From a virus, in the IMG/VR virus record IMGVR_UViG_3300035670_000009, positions 124,001 through 188,000 of that record: a stretch of DNA of 64,000 nucleotides, one strand, 5' to 3'. Positions within the stretch are counted from its first letter, which is position 1. Each line of letters opens with the position of its first letter. The position numbers and the translations under genes were made by a program. Shown here piece by piece: positions 26,616 through 34,598 of the stretch. Below the pieces are notes generated by a model. That model had not been told where the DNA came from, made no database searches, and saw only the letters and a program-made list of their open reading frames with translations.

Positions 26616-26899
26616 TAGTTCAGCTCCGGACGAACGAGAAGGTTGTCGATGACATAAGTCCAGTCGACTTTAGCCATAAAGTTGTTGAGCAGCGCCACCG
26701 TCGGGGGCGGGGCCAATGCGACAAACGGGACGTAGGCGACACGAATTGCGTTGGCCAGCGCCTCTCCTATGCTCGCCACGTCGTCTTCTTTGGCGCGCGC
26801 CACTGCCTTTTCCACAAGTGCGCCGCCCGTTCGCTTGTCGAGCTCACGCAAGCTCCGCAACGCGAGCAGCGTTTCTTTGTTAGCCACTGCCAGTGGCAT
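26615..26899 (-). CDS. 94-aa protein, tandem paralogue A
   Basis: A 94-aa helical protein starting MPLAVANKETLLALRSL after a strong GAGGAGGCTACGTC. Its C-terminal half (AIRVAYVPFVALAPPPTVAL, then KVDWTYVIDNLL) aligns with the adjacent 94-aa protein in the positions of Ile-Arg, Ala-Pro and Asp-Trp. Tandem duplication with divergence is the simplest explanation. No function can be assigned from sequence. Confidence 0.65.
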   Translation of the reverse strand: MPLAVANKETLLALRSLRELDKRTGGALVEKAVARAKEDDVASIGEALANAIRVAYVPFVALAPPPTVALLNNFMAKVDWTYVIDNLLVRPELN

Positions 26900-27086
26900 G
26901 ACGTAGCCTCCTCAGCGGGCTACTGGGTAGCGCCCAGCGCGCAGCGGCTTTCCGATACAGCCGCCAATAGATATCTATTCCGCGCGTTTCACACGGTAGC
27001 GTGATACTACCGCGCCGAAACACCGCAGGGAATGCGCTCCGGTGCAAAACCCTGGGCAATTAATATGCCCGCGTTTCCGGACTTTT
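26900..27086. other. 187-bp intergenic region with a palindrome
   Basis: No gene is seen here. It contains the only non-coding AGATATCT copy (26969-26976), a GC-rich inverted repeat (GGTAG...CTACC, about 26995-27011), and the ribosome site of the 94-aa gene. It could be a promoter or operator region for the tail genes. Confidence 0.5.
26969..26976. repeat. AGATATCT dispersed palindrome, copy 7 (intergenic)
   Basis: Symmetric over 14 bp (AATAGATATCTATT, 26966-26979). It is the only copy outside a gene and lies about 70 bp upstream of the 94-aa gene pair. Confidence 0.75.
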
Positions 27087-28100
27087 TTAGTAGCGCATCC
27101 GGGCGCCGCTGGTGTAAGCCGAATACTTGTAAGTGCTAGTAACTTCGCCGTAGCAACTCTCGAGATTAATCGCGGCCTTTGTGACCCGGACCCAATCTCG
27201 ATAGGCCTGCCAGCGGGCCTGTCCGGCCTGGTCATACGCCTGGGACTTGTTTTGATCGTTGATCTGAAGCCCGGCGGCGGCGTACTGGAAATCGTTGCGG
27301 CGGAACTGCTCGGCGACCATGAAAAACAAGTTGGCGCAGATCCCCTCGAGCCAGTGGTATCGAAATGGGAAACTTTGGGTCGTGTACGTATCAATCGGCG
27401 GTGGCGTCTCGTTCCAGTACATAACTGGGCGCGAGACGGCCAGCGCGATTTCGGCGTCGTCAAACATCAGATTATCGAGCAGGTAGCTTTCGCCGGGCGA
27501 GCTGTCGCGAAGATGAAGCCGAATCTCAGAAATTGACGGCGGGCCGCCTTCCTGTCCTTGGGGGCCGAAGGTGCCGCGGTTGATGACCACCGAGAAGGTG
27601 TTTGAGAAAACAACGCAAGGCTGCCCGGCTGCTTCGGCCTGGACGCTCACCAGGGCCATCTCGCCGTAATAGACGCCAGGCAGGTCGGTCATGCCTTTAG
27701 TCAGCTCAGCTCGCACGCGCCCTTCTGACGCGTCGACAACGGCTGCCTCGACCTCCAGCGGCGGCCGTTGGTTGCCCAGGCTAAGTTGCTCCTTGAGGCG
27801 CAGGACGACTCTGAAATCGGCGTCTGCGACGCTCTGAGAACCGTCTGTAAGGCCACAAGGCTCCAGGTTTACCGGATGGCCGTGCTGGTCGTGCAGCTGC
27901 CAGTCGAGAAATCCGCACTGCCCTTGCGTAAAGTTTACGGCGCGCATCCGGCCGTAGACCGGCGCGCCATTTACCGTAGAAACCGGCGCGCTGATGACGT
28001 TCTGTGTGGCGCAAGGTACTGGATTTAACTGGCCGTTAGACAGTTGTGGTTCTGGATACGGAACTTGTGGATACGGATTGGGCGTGGCGACGACAACCAT
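27087..28100 (-). CDS. Head-region structural protein (337 aa), unassigned
   Basis: A 337-aa protein, MVVVATPNPYPQVPYPEPQ, with a Pro/Tyr-rich N-terminus. Domains with mixed strands follow (GQCGFLDWQLHDQHGHP), then a C-terminal helical part with QNDQ-rich residues and NLESCYGEVTSTYKYSAY. I chose ATG 28100 because GGAG lies 7 nt upstream; a longer frame to 28184 exists but would start inside the small signal-peptide gene. No family is recognised. Position between capsid and tail genes suggests a head-completion or neck protein. Confidence 0.6.
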   Translation of the reverse strand: MVVVATPNPYPQVPYPEPQLSNGQLNPVPCATQNVISAPVSTVNGAPVYGRMRAVNFTQGQCGFLDWQLHDQHGHPVNLEPCGLTDGSQSVADADFRVVLRLKEQLSLGNQRPPLEVEAAVVDASEGRVRAELTKGMTDLPGVYYGEMALVSVQAEAAGQPCVVFSNTFSVVINRGTFGPQGQEGGPPSISEIRLHLRDSSPGESYLLDNLMFDDAEIALAVSRPVMYWNETPPPIDTYTTQSFPFRYHWLEGICANLFFMVAEQFRRNDFQYAAAGLQINDQNKSQAYDQAGQARWQAYRDWVRVTKAAINLESCYGEVTSTYKYSAYTSGARMRY

Positions 28101-28104
28101 TGGT

Positions 28105-28209
28105 TTACTCCATAAAACAGTGGATAACCCACAAACCGGGCGCGCCCAGCGCGACCTCGGGCCATAGGACAAACGCAGTCGCAAGGAGCATTACAAAAAA
28201 ACGACGCAT
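28105..28209 (-). CDS. 34-aa signal-peptide-like small protein
   Basis: A 34-residue frame beginning MRRFFVMLLATAFVLW and ending in VIHCFME. It has a basic N-terminus followed by a hydrophobic stretch, like a signal peptide or single membrane helix. The start follows GAGGACCGCACG and the stop is 4 nt before the next gene, so translation is plausible. It is too short for family assignment and could be a membrane-active or regulatory peptide. Confidence 0.45.
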   Translation of the reverse strand: MRRFFVMLLATAFVLWPEVALGAPGLWVIHCFME

Positions 28210-28228
28210 CGTGCGGTCCTCATAGCGA

Positions 28229-28260
28229 AGAAGGCTGGCCGCATGCGCAGCCAGCCTTCT
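28229..28260 (-). terminator. Perfect 11-bp hairpin (probable terminator)
   Basis: AGAAGGCTGGC (28229-28239) pairs with GCCAGCCTTCT (28250-28260) around a 10-nt loop. It lies 28 nt after the stop of the 121-aa gene and before the small signal-peptide gene. The T-rich tract after it is short. Confidence 0.65.
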
Positions 28261-28288
28261 CTTACGCGTGACGATCGGTTTGCGCGAC

Positions 28289-28654
28289 TCAGTCGTCGTT
28301 GTCGACCCAGTCGCTCGTGCCGGTACCGGTCGGATCCCACTGGGGGTCGACCGTGCCGAGCACAAGGCCGTCGAGTGCAAGCTCGCGAGTCACCTCAGCC
28401 TCAGCGCTGTAGAGATACGTAGCTGGCGAGCTGACGATCTTCAGATCGCCCGCCTGCAGCGCGGTCTCGAGCGCCTTGAACTTCCGCTGGCTCCTCTGTC
28501 CGCCCAGCTTGCTGACGAGGTCGCCCGGAACCGTATAGGTCTCGTTCGCCTCGAGTCGCTTGCCGTGCGTACCGAGGAAGCCGAACACCTTGGCGGCGCC
28601 AGAAGTGTTCTCAACCGTCGTATACAGGCCAGTAGTCACAGGGGTGTAGGGCAT
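28289..28654 (-). CDS. Small head-region protein (121 aa)
   Basis: A 121-aa protein that begins MPYTPVTTGLYTTVENTSG. It is beta-rich with VFGFLGTHGKRLEANETYTV in the middle, and ends in an acidic tail SDWVDNDD. Short proteins of this kind after the major capsid gene are often decoration or head-completion proteins. The start follows AGAAAGAGAGTGAATC and the gene ends at a strong hairpin, which marks the end of this head transcript. The role is inferred from position. Confidence 0.6.
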   Translation of the reverse strand: MPYTPVTTGLYTTVENTSGAAKVFGFLGTHGKRLEANETYTVPGDLVSKLGGQRSQRKFKALETALQAGDLKIVSSPATYLYSAEAEVTRELALDGLVLGTVDPQWDPTGTGTSDWVDNDD

Positions 28655-28672
28655 GATTCACTCTCTTTCTGT

Positions 28673-29071
28673 TCACTCGGCGTTCTGCATCGCCGCGGCG
28701 GCAGCAGCCTGCAGCGTGAGAATCGCGTTGGCGATCTCAGGCTGGCCGACCACCACATCCGCAGCCCCGTTAAACGCCGCCGACTTCTCGGTCGCCGCAG
28801 CGTCCGCACCGCCCATGCCAGCAGCAGCAAGCATGGCATCCAGCTCCTGGTTCACAGCGACCAGGCCCGAAGCGCTCGCCGCGGCGGCCTTCTCCTGCTC
28901 AGCCGTGTAGAGCACATGAAGCTTCTGCGCAGCCGACCACATGTCGGCGGCTTCCTGCTCAGACCGCGGCGCGATGCCGTGAGCAGACAGCTTCTCAAAG
29001 AAATACGGCGCAGCAAGCTCCGACACAATCGTGTTGTAGGCCTGCTCGGCCGCGACTTTTACATCATCCAT
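28673..29071 (-). CDS. Ala-rich small head-region protein (132 aa)
   Basis: A 132-aa acidic, alanine-rich protein (ILTLQAAAAAAMQNAE at the C-terminus) with a largely helical character. It lies between the capsid hairpin and the 121-aa gene and starts after AAGGAGAGCACTACTC. Its composition resembles small internal or scaffold-associated proteins, but no family is identified. Confidence 0.6.
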   Translation of the reverse strand: MDDVKVAAEQAYNTIVSELAAPYFFEKLSAHGIAPRSEQEAADMWSAAQKLHVLYTAEQEKAAAASASGLVAVNQELDAMLAAAGMGGADAAATEKSAAFNGAADVVVGQPEIANAILTLQAAAAAAMQNAE

Positions 29072-29098
29072 GAGTAGTGCTCTCCTTGTTTTGATCCG

Positions 29099-29130
29099 GG
29101 GCAGCGGGCGTTTTTAAGCGCCCGCTGCCC
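29099..29130 (-). terminator. 12-bp GC-rich hairpin after the major capsid gene
   Basis: GGGCAGCGGGCG (29099-29110) pairs perfectly with CGCCCGCTGCCC (29119-29130) around an 8-nt A/T-rich loop. On the minus strand no U-run follows, so it may be a partial terminator or an mRNA-stabilising 3' structure for the capsid message. Confidence 0.65.
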
Positions 29131-29151
29131 GAAGATCGCTATATCACGGCA

Positions 29152-30078
29152 TCACTTGAAATCGACGCGAGCGAGACCGTTCGTGTGACCGAACGAGCCG
29201 CCCTGCGTGTTGTAGGCGAAGTACTCGAGCATGTACGCCTCACGACGGATGTACATCGTGGTGGGCTCCAGCTCGTAATTCTTGCCAATGAACTTGGGCG
29301 ACGCGAACATGAACATCGAGTCGTCCGGCACAAGGTCGCGCTTGATCGTGACGATCCAGCGGCAGTTGAGGAAGTTGGTCTCCGCCCAACCGTTCTTGAT
29401 GATGTCCTGCGAGAAATCACCGCCCATCTCGTCGCGGCCGAACTTCAGCAGCTCTTTGATGGTGATGTTGTTCACCAGGCAGGTCTCGACCTCGAAGTGC
29501 GAGGGCGTCCGCGGCATAACCTTCAGCGCGTCGACAATCGTCTCACGCGTGATGCCGCCGTGGATTTCCTCGTACTGCACGACACCGGACGCAACGTTCG
29601 CCACGCCCGGGGTCGGGAGGACGGCGTTGAACGCGGCGATGAACTTGGAATCCTCTTCCGCCAGCATGTCCTTGATCATGTTGTCGGAAAGGACCTGACG
29701 GATGTCGATCACGTAGGTACGCAGCTCGTCGACGTCCTTCACAGCGCGGGGCGACACGATCCGGTCAAACATGACGCGGTATCGCGGGCCACGGATGTAG
29801 AAGTTGATCGGGAGCGTCGCGAACGGGAGCGACACAGCCGCCGGGGAGTCGGGTTCCTTGTCGACCACCTTGACGGGCTTGTCAGTGTCAACCTGACGGT
29901 CAAGCTCGTCGTTGGTGATGGTCAGCGGCGGCATAATCCGCCGGTAGAACCCGTCTTCACGCATCTTGGTGCGCGTGAAGTCGTTAACAGCGTCAACGGC
30001 CTGCTTCTGCATGCCGGGGGTGTCAAGCTGCTCGAAGAGCGTCTCGTTGAGCAGCTGGATTTCTTGCGGAGTGGGCAT
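29152..30078 (-). CDS. Major capsid protein
   Basis: A 308-aa protein in the head cluster with HK97-type capsid character. The N-terminal helix LLNETLFEQLDTPGM leads into VNDFTRTKMREDGFYRRIM. A long middle reads LPINFYIRGPRYRVMFDRI. A VETCLVNNITIKELLKFG region and C-terminal beta-strands (YIRREAYMLEYFAYN) complete it. It lies downstream of a scaffold-like and a prohead-protease-like gene, the usual head order. The Shine-Dalgarno is presented in a hairpin loop 10 nt before the ATG. Followed by a strong hairpin. Confidence 0.8.
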   Translation of the reverse strand: MPTPQEIQLLNETLFEQLDTPGMQKQAVDAVNDFTRTKMREDGFYRRIMPPLTITNDELDRQVDTDKPVKVVDKEPDSPAAVSLPFATLPINFYIRGPRYRVMFDRIVSPRAVKDVDELRTYVIDIRQVLSDNMIKDMLAEEDSKFIAAFNAVLPTPGVANVASGVVQYEEIHGGITRETIVDALKVMPRTPSHFEVETCLVNNITIKELLKFGRDEMGGDFSQDIIKNGWAETNFLNCRWIVTIKRDLVPDDSMFMFASPKFIGKNYELEPTTMYIRREAYMLEYFAYNTQGGSFGHTNGLARVDFK

Positions 30079-30082
30079 TTAA

Positions 30083-30098
30083 GGAACCTCCATGTTCC
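30083..30098 (-). promoter_or_regulatory. Shine-Dalgarno hairpin upstream of the capsid gene
   Basis: GGAAC-ATGGAG-GTTCC on the minus strand: a 5-bp stem presenting GGAG in the loop, 4 nt before ATG. The best-matched member of the loop family. Confidence 0.7.
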
Positions 30099-30118
30099 GG
30101 GTGTAACTAGGGATGGAC

Positions 30119-30667
30119 TCAGGCGGCCTCGCCCGGGAGCCACACGGTCCAGAAGGACAGTGCGAAGACCCCGTTGTGGTTTTTGGCCTTACCGGACGAC
30201 ACGACACCGACCACCGGCGTCACAAACTGCTCGACCGACTCGTTGGTGATCCGACCACCGGTCGTGGCGTCGGAATTCGAAGCCACCGCGGTGAGAAGAT
30301 CGCCGGGAGTGTAAGTGCGAGACGAGTCGAACTCCGTCGACGCGATCTCATAACCACCCGTCGCCACAAGGCCGGACATCTTGCCGGTCGGGGCGATGGC
30401 CCGGTGCATGAAATTGCCAGACGCCGTGGTGCCGGGGTTACTGACGTCCGCTTCGGCCGAGCCGTTGAGCAGAAAGACCGCAACGCCGGTGTTGTGCGCA
30501 CCCGGCCGGAAATTGCCGTCCGTATCAACGTGAACCACGCGACCGCGCGGGACGTCGAAAGAAACGACCGAAGCGAGCTTGGCGTCGTAGTCAAGGGCGG
30601 CCATCTGGAACCAGCCCTTTTTGACGTCGAGCCCCTTCTCAGTGATCAGATTGGGAGCAGTTGCCAT
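30119..30667 (-). CDS. Decoration or head protein (182 aa)
   Basis: A 182-aa beta-rich protein, MATAPNLITEKGLDVKKGW, with a VSFDVPRGRVVHVDTDGNF region typical of small capsid decoration proteins. A C-terminal beta-strand reads HNGVFALSFWTVWLPG. It sits between the capsid and the 141-aa gene. Two hairpins flank its start: one holds the Shine-Dalgarno, the other lies 12 nt further upstream. High expression is therefore suggested, fitting a decoration role. No diagnostic motif is visible. Confidence 0.65.
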   Translation of the reverse strand: MATAPNLITEKGLDVKKGWFQMAALDYDAKLASVVSFDVPRGRVVHVDTDGNFRPGAHNTGVAVFLLNGSAEADVSNPGTTASGNFMHRAIAPTGKMSGLVATGGYEIASTEFDSSRTYTPGDLLTAVASNSDATTGGRITNESVEQFVTPVVGVVSSGKAKNHNGVFALSFWTVWLPGEAA

Positions 30668-30670
30668 GTT

Positions 30671-30686
30671 AAGACCTCCATGTCTT
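30671..30686 (-). promoter_or_regulatory. Shine-Dalgarno hairpin upstream of the decoration-like gene
   Basis: AAGAC-ATGGAG-GTCTT on the minus strand: a 5-bp stem with the same six-base loop as the capsid-gene hairpin. The start codon follows after 3 nt of spacer. Confidence 0.7.
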
Positions 30687-30697
30687 TTTGGTGAAAA

Positions 30698-30713
30698 TCA
30701 CAGATCCATGTGA
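30698..30713 (-). promoter_or_regulatory. Second hairpin of the decoration leader (TCACA-TGGATC-TGTGA)
   Basis: A 5-bp stem with loop TGGATC, just after the 141-aa gene stop and 11 nt upstream of the Shine-Dalgarno hairpin. The paired arrangement repeats what is seen at 3401-3441. Confidence 0.5.
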
Positions 30714-30715
30714 AA

Positions 30716-31141
30716 TCAGGCAGTGGGCGGGTTCAGACCAAGACCCTGGAACAACTTGATGTCCGAGGCCTTGAGCTTGCCGTCACGAGCGCCCACATAC
30801 CCGCTCGTCAGGCTGTTCGACGGGTCGTAACCGGCGGTTTTGGTAGCCACCGGCGTGCCCAGGCGTGCCATCTCGGCAGCGTTTTTGTGCGCTGCGAGCT
30901 TGATCACGAGTTCCATGGCGCGCACCGGATTAGCGAGAGCCGCTGCAAGGGCCTCTTTCTGGTGCGGCTCGACCCGTTCGTTTTCGAGACAGGCCTTCAC
31001 AGCTTCAGGGATCAGGCGCGCCAGCTTCTCGTTCTGCTCTTCGCGCTCCTTGATCACCGCGGCGGCCTTGGTCATCGCCGCATCGGAAAAACCGATGTAG
31101 TCGACGATGTTTTGGACCAGCGGGTTATTGCAGTTGGACAT
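30716..31141 (-). CDS. Small head-region protein (141 aa)
   Basis: A 141-aa helical protein (MSNCNNPLVQNIVDYIGF) with a Lys/Glu-rich middle (VIKEREEQNEKLARLIPEA) and a C-terminal TSGYVGARDGKLKASDI. Lies between the scaffold-like and decoration-like genes. Ribosome site GGAGGTTTGAAACC with a partial hairpin (TCACACGGAGGTTTGA with one mismatch). No family recognised; a capsid-assembly role is suggested by position. Confidence 0.6.
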   Translation of the reverse strand: MSNCNNPLVQNIVDYIGFSDAAMTKAAAVIKEREEQNEKLARLIPEAVKACLENERVEPHQKEALAAALANPVRAMELVIKLAAHKNAAEMARLGTPVATKTAGYDPSNSLTSGYVGARDGKLKASDIKLFQGLGLNPPTA

Positions 31142-31162
31142 GGTTTCAAACCTCCGTGTGAT

Positions 31163-32452
31163 TTACCGGTTGACGAGTTCCAGAACGTGCTGCTTCATGA
31201 TGTCGCGCAGCTGACGCGACCGCTTGGTGCGTGCTTCCTTGACCTGGAACTTGCCGCTCCGCTTGAAGTTGATCACGGCCGCGCCGATCGCGTTCAGGTC
31301 GTTCACTGAAGCCATCTTGGGCGCCATCTCGGCGCCAGCCTCGGGGCCAGCGGGCGGCATGTCGCCTGCGCCGCCACCGCCCTGCAGGGCACCAATCAGA
31401 GCCTCGGGCGGAATGCCCAGCTCTTCAAGCGCCATGGCCAGCTCCTGAACCGCCTCGTCTTCTGACGGGGCGCCAGCGCCCTCGGCACCCATCGGCATTG
31501 CACCGGCGTCTTCGCCGCCCATCATGCCCTCGAGACCGGCGGATTCAGCGCCCATCTCTCCGGCCGGGCTTGCGCCGGACTCGTCGTCACCGGGAGCCGA
31601 GTGATCCTCGCCTTCCGCAGCCTCATCGCCCATGTCCGCAGCCGCGGCCTTTGAAGCGAGGAAGCCAATGAACAGGTCCGCCATCTCGTCGGCCTCGCGG
31701 AGCGTGTTTGCCGCAACTTCGCGCACGGACGCTTCAGCCGCCTCTTTGCTCATGCCGAGCGCCGCGGCCAGCTCGTAACCAGCTTTGAAAGCGGCTTCCT
31801 TGCCCTCGCGAAGAGCTGCGAGATCAGAACCCTCGATCTTGCCGTCGTTGTCAACGTCAAGTTTGTGCTGATCACCCTTCAGCTCCCCCTTCGGCGCGTC
31901 CTTCTTCTTTTCCTTGAGGAAGGCAGGCATCTCGGCGGACTTCTCTGCGCTGGCGTTGAGCAGCGTCGCGAGAATGTCGTTACCAAGCGCCGCGGCTCGG
32001 GTCATCGCTTCTTTGAAAGAAACCGACGAATACTTTTCGCCGTCGTTTGCCTTCGCGGGGTGCGAGGTGCCCGGGTCGTCCTTGTCGCCCTTGTAGTCGT
32101 GCTCGGCGGCCGGATCTTCGCCAGTGGCGGCAACGTTTGTGCCGATGTTCTGCTGGACTTCGTCCTGACGGCCCTCATAGGGAAGCTCGGGAGTGTTGTC
32201 CACTGCGAGCGCGCCCTGCTGCTTCTTGATGTCGGCTTCGTATTCCGACGCGCGCGAACCAGTCTCCGCCTTCTGCACGTTGTTGTCGACGTGCGCGGTG
32301 GGGTGCGTAGACGCGCCCATGTAAGTGCCGGGGTCCGCCGGGGTGGGGCCGCCCTCCGCCTTTTTCTCGGCGGCTGTTTTCACAGCAGTGTGTGAAATCT
32401 CTTCGGCCAGGGCGTTAAGCTGCGCGAAAAGCGATCGTTGCATCCGTGCCAT
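31163..32452 (-). CDS. Scaffold-like, acidic head-assembly protein (429 aa)
   Basis: A 429-aa protein that is acidic, Ala/Gly-rich and largely disordered in the middle (GAESAGLEGMMGGEDAGAMP), as in phage scaffolding or internal core proteins. N-terminal residues are helical (MARMQRSLFAQLNALAEEI) and the C-terminus is basic (KEARTKRSRQLRDIM). A calcium-type DVDNDGKIEGSD loop occurs near residue 200, resembling an EF-hand/dockerin loop. I chose the ATG at 32452 because AAAGGAGAAGAAC precedes it. It lies between the protease-like gene and the capsid, the standard scaffold place. Function is inferred. Confidence 0.65.
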   Translation of the reverse strand: MARMQRSLFAQLNALAEEISHTAVKTAAEKKAEGGPTPADPGTYMGASTHPTAHVDNNVQKAETGSRASEYEADIKKQQGALAVDNTPELPYEGRQDEVQQNIGTNVAATGEDPAAEHDYKGDKDDPGTSHPAKANDGEKYSSVSFKEAMTRAAALGNDILATLLNASAEKSAEMPAFLKEKKKDAPKGELKGDQHKLDVDNDGKIEGSDLAALREGKEAAFKAGYELAAALGMSKEAAEASVREVAANTLREADEMADLFIGFLASKAAAADMGDEAAEGEDHSAPGDDESGASPAGEMGAESAGLEGMMGGEDAGAMPMGAEGAGAPSEDEAVQELAMALEELGIPPEALIGALQGGGGAGDMPPAGPEAGAEMAPKMASVNDLNAIGAAVINFKRSGKFQVKEARTKRSRQLRDIMKQHVLELVNR

Positions 32453-32497
32453 GTTCTTCTCCTTTAGGCTCCACACGCTCTAACGCGCGGACTCCAT

Positions 32498-33955
32498 TCA
32501 AGTGATGTAATTTTGCAGAACACAATGGTTTGCTGTCAACCAGCAATTTCCATATTTCTCGCTGAGGGTCGCGTAAGCCGCAATCTTATAGAAAGCGTAC
32601 TGCCGCGCAAGTGCCGAAGCCGCGGGTTTATTATCGCCCGCCTCCTTGGCAAGAGCTGCAACCTGCACGTCGCGAAGCGCGCTATGGTAAGCGCGCTTTT
32701 CCACGGCTTGCGGTCGTACACTGTGCGTCATAGCTACCTTTTCAGCCCAGACCTGGACAGGCATTGCCGCGGCCGGAGCCGGAAGAAATGCGTTGTTTTC
32801 AAGCTCGCCCGCGGTGTCCGGGTCGTTTGCAAGTTTACTGAAAATGCTATCTAGCGCGCTAGTCACAGCGCGCACCAGGTTATCGCTCGCGGCTTTTACA
32901 GTAAGCGTTAAGAAATCGCGGACGGGGAGCACCACTCCCGCATCGGCTAGCGCGCGCAGGACCTGCCCGAATTTCACGTTCTCGCAAGGCGCAAAGTCGA
33001 CCGGCGGCTGCGCGTTAGCCGTCGACGCCAGCGCAACTTGTGTCCAGGCGCGGGGGTCGTGGATTACCGCGCGCTCGGCCGCGGCCAGTTTTTCAAGTGC
33101 CGCGAGTTGGCTTTGCAGCTGCAGGCTGGTGGCAACACGATCGAAACCCAGCGGCGCTGTAACGCCCAGCTGTTCGGCCAACTCGGCCCCTGAGAGCACA
33201 CCAGCGCTGGCTGCCTTTTGCAGAGTGCCAGAGATGTAGGCAATGCGATCAGCGGGGCGGAAAACGTGGCTGATGTCGAAGAACGTCGGATCGGGGTTGT
33301 CGGCGTGAAGGATGTGGCCGTCAGCGAGAACCCGCCCCAGGTTGTGTTTCAGCCCGCCCGCCTTGCACATGCCGCCATTCTCGACAGAGTCGCAATACTC
33401 TGCGCGCGTGCGAGCTTTGTTTCCGCAGCCAGAGCAAACGTCGAAAGGAATCTTGCAGGCCATCGAAACACCGATATCGTCGCCGCGAGCCAATTTCTCC
33501 GTTTCTTTGTCGGCGAGCAGGCCGCCGTTGCGCTCGGCAGCCTCCTTGCTGGCATTTAGCGCGCAGATCAGCTCGATCCGGTGCATTGGCTCGTTGTAGG
33601 CAGCGAGCTTCACAACGCCGTAGCTTTTGGCCGGGTTCTTGTTGAGATGGTCGCGGTAGAAACGCGCAAACTTCTCGAACGTGTGGTGGTGCTTGCGGCA
33701 GCAGTCGCGAGTGAAACCGTCGGCATTGCGGTTTGGGCCGTAATCTTCGGTGGCGCCGATCGCGATCATGTGGACCGGGATCTCGTCCGCCGCGAACTTG
33801 ATGCGGCTGAGGCGCTCGGCGAAATCCACGCCCGCGCGTTTCACAAAAGCGTCCTTGTCGGCTCCCAGTAGGCCGCGGCTGGAAATTTTAATTAGCGACG
33901 CTACCGGCTCGCTGAAATCCTGCGAGTTCGGCTGGATGATCTTGATCATGCTCAT
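32498..33955 (-). CDS. Prohead-protease-like protein with Cys cluster (485 aa)
   Basis: A 485-aa protein. Residues 60-170 have the look of a phage prohead protease: a hydrophobic IPVHMIAIGATEDYGPNRNADG, then NEPMHRIEL with His125, and DDIGVSMACKIP with Ser164 as the possible catalytic pair. Right after it is a Cys cluster CSGCGNKARTRAEYC (residues 174-188), possibly zinc-binding. A long helical C-terminal part follows and may be a scaffold-like extension. The position beside scaffold and capsid genes supports a head-maturation role. Catalytic residues are proposed by pattern only. Confidence 0.65.
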   Translation of the reverse strand: MSMIKIIQPNSQDFSEPVASLIKISSRGLLGADKDAFVKRAGVDFAERLSRIKFAADEIPVHMIAIGATEDYGPNRNADGFTRDCCRKHHHTFEKFARFYRDHLNKNPAKSYGVVKLAAYNEPMHRIELICALNASKEAAERNGGLLADKETEKLARGDDIGVSMACKIPFDVCSGCGNKARTRAEYCDSVENGGMCKAGGLKHNLGRVLADGHILHADNPDPTFFDISHVFRPADRIAYISGTLQKAASAGVLSGAELAEQLGVTAPLGFDRVATSLQLQSQLAALEKLAAAERAVIHDPRAWTQVALASTANAQPPVDFAPCENVKFGQVLRALADAGVVLPVRDFLTLTVKAASDNLVRAVTSALDSIFSKLANDPDTAGELENNAFLPAPAAAMPVQVWAEKVAMTHSVRPQAVEKRAYHSALRDVQVAALAKEAGDNKPAASALARQYAFYKIAAYATLSEKYGNCWLTANHCVLQNYIT

Positions 33956-33964
33956 AGGAGTGCC

Positions 33965-34591
33965 CTAGTTGTTGCCGCGGTTCAAGAGCGAATACATCAA
34001 AAGGGCGCCAGCAGCTGGAATGCCGAGCTTTCCCGCTCGCGGAAGTTTGCTGAAATTTTTGGCCAGTTCGCCGCTCCCTCGGAGCGTACTTTTGATGTAG
34101 GGCGCGGCAGCTGGTACTGCCTTGCCAGCCTGCAACGCGCCGCGCACCGCCGCGCGATTAATCTGTTTGGCCGCGATCGGCGCATAGCCTGCAGCGGCAG
34201 CGGCACCAGCAGCGCCCAGGCCGACGCCGACGCCCTTGGCTACTGGGCTGAGTTTGCTTTTTACCGGCGCCTGAAGACTCTTTGGAGGCGGCGCAGTCGC
34301 GTCGCCAAGCATTTTTGCGCCGAGCGTCAAACCACCTGCGCCCAAACCGCCAAGCAGCGCGTAGTGAAGCGCTTTCCGTTTTTTGTCTTCGCCGCCGGTT
34401 GCAAGGCCGAGCAGCCCGCCTGCGCCAGCGCCTAGCAACGCATTACGCAGCGCAGGATTTTCCAGCGCTCCCGAAAGATGCGACTGGATGTCGCCCATAT
34501 TCAGCGCCGCCTTCACCATTGGATCTGGCTCGCCGTACACCGCTTGGTGCGCCAGGTTTTCGGCAAGGGCTTGAAGTGTGGTGTCTTCCAT
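33965..34591 (-). CDS. Glycine-rich membrane-active virion-like protein (208 aa)
   Basis: A 208-aa protein dominated by Ala/Gly-rich hydrophobic segments: LLGAGAGGLLGLATGG, LLGGLGAGGLTLGAKMLG and GVGVGLGAAGAAAAAGYAPI. These resemble glycine-zipper membrane segments. Similar segments are found in several other proteins of this window (near 47.5, 49 and 54 kb). Candidates include internal virion proteins that enter the host envelope with the DNA. Start after TTGAGGAAGTC. No family recognised. Confidence 0.6.
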   Translation of the reverse strand: MEDTTLQALAENLAHQAVYGEPDPMVKAALNMGDIQSHLSGALENPALRNALLGAGAGGLLGLATGGEDKKRKALHYALLGGLGAGGLTLGAKMLGDATAPPPKSLQAPVKSKLSPVAKGVGVGLGAAGAAAAAGYAPIAAKQINRAAVRGALQAGKAVPAAAPYIKSTLRGSGELAKNFSKLPRAGKLGIPAAGALLMYSLLNRGNN

Positions 34592-34598
34592 GACTTCC

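Noticed and set aside
28101-28380. Longer upstream extensions of the 337-aa gene (to 28184) and of the 34-aa gene (to 28380)
   Set aside because: The extensions lack ribosome sites. Internal ATGs with GGAG or GAGG at good spacing exist, and the longer one runs through the terminator hairpin.
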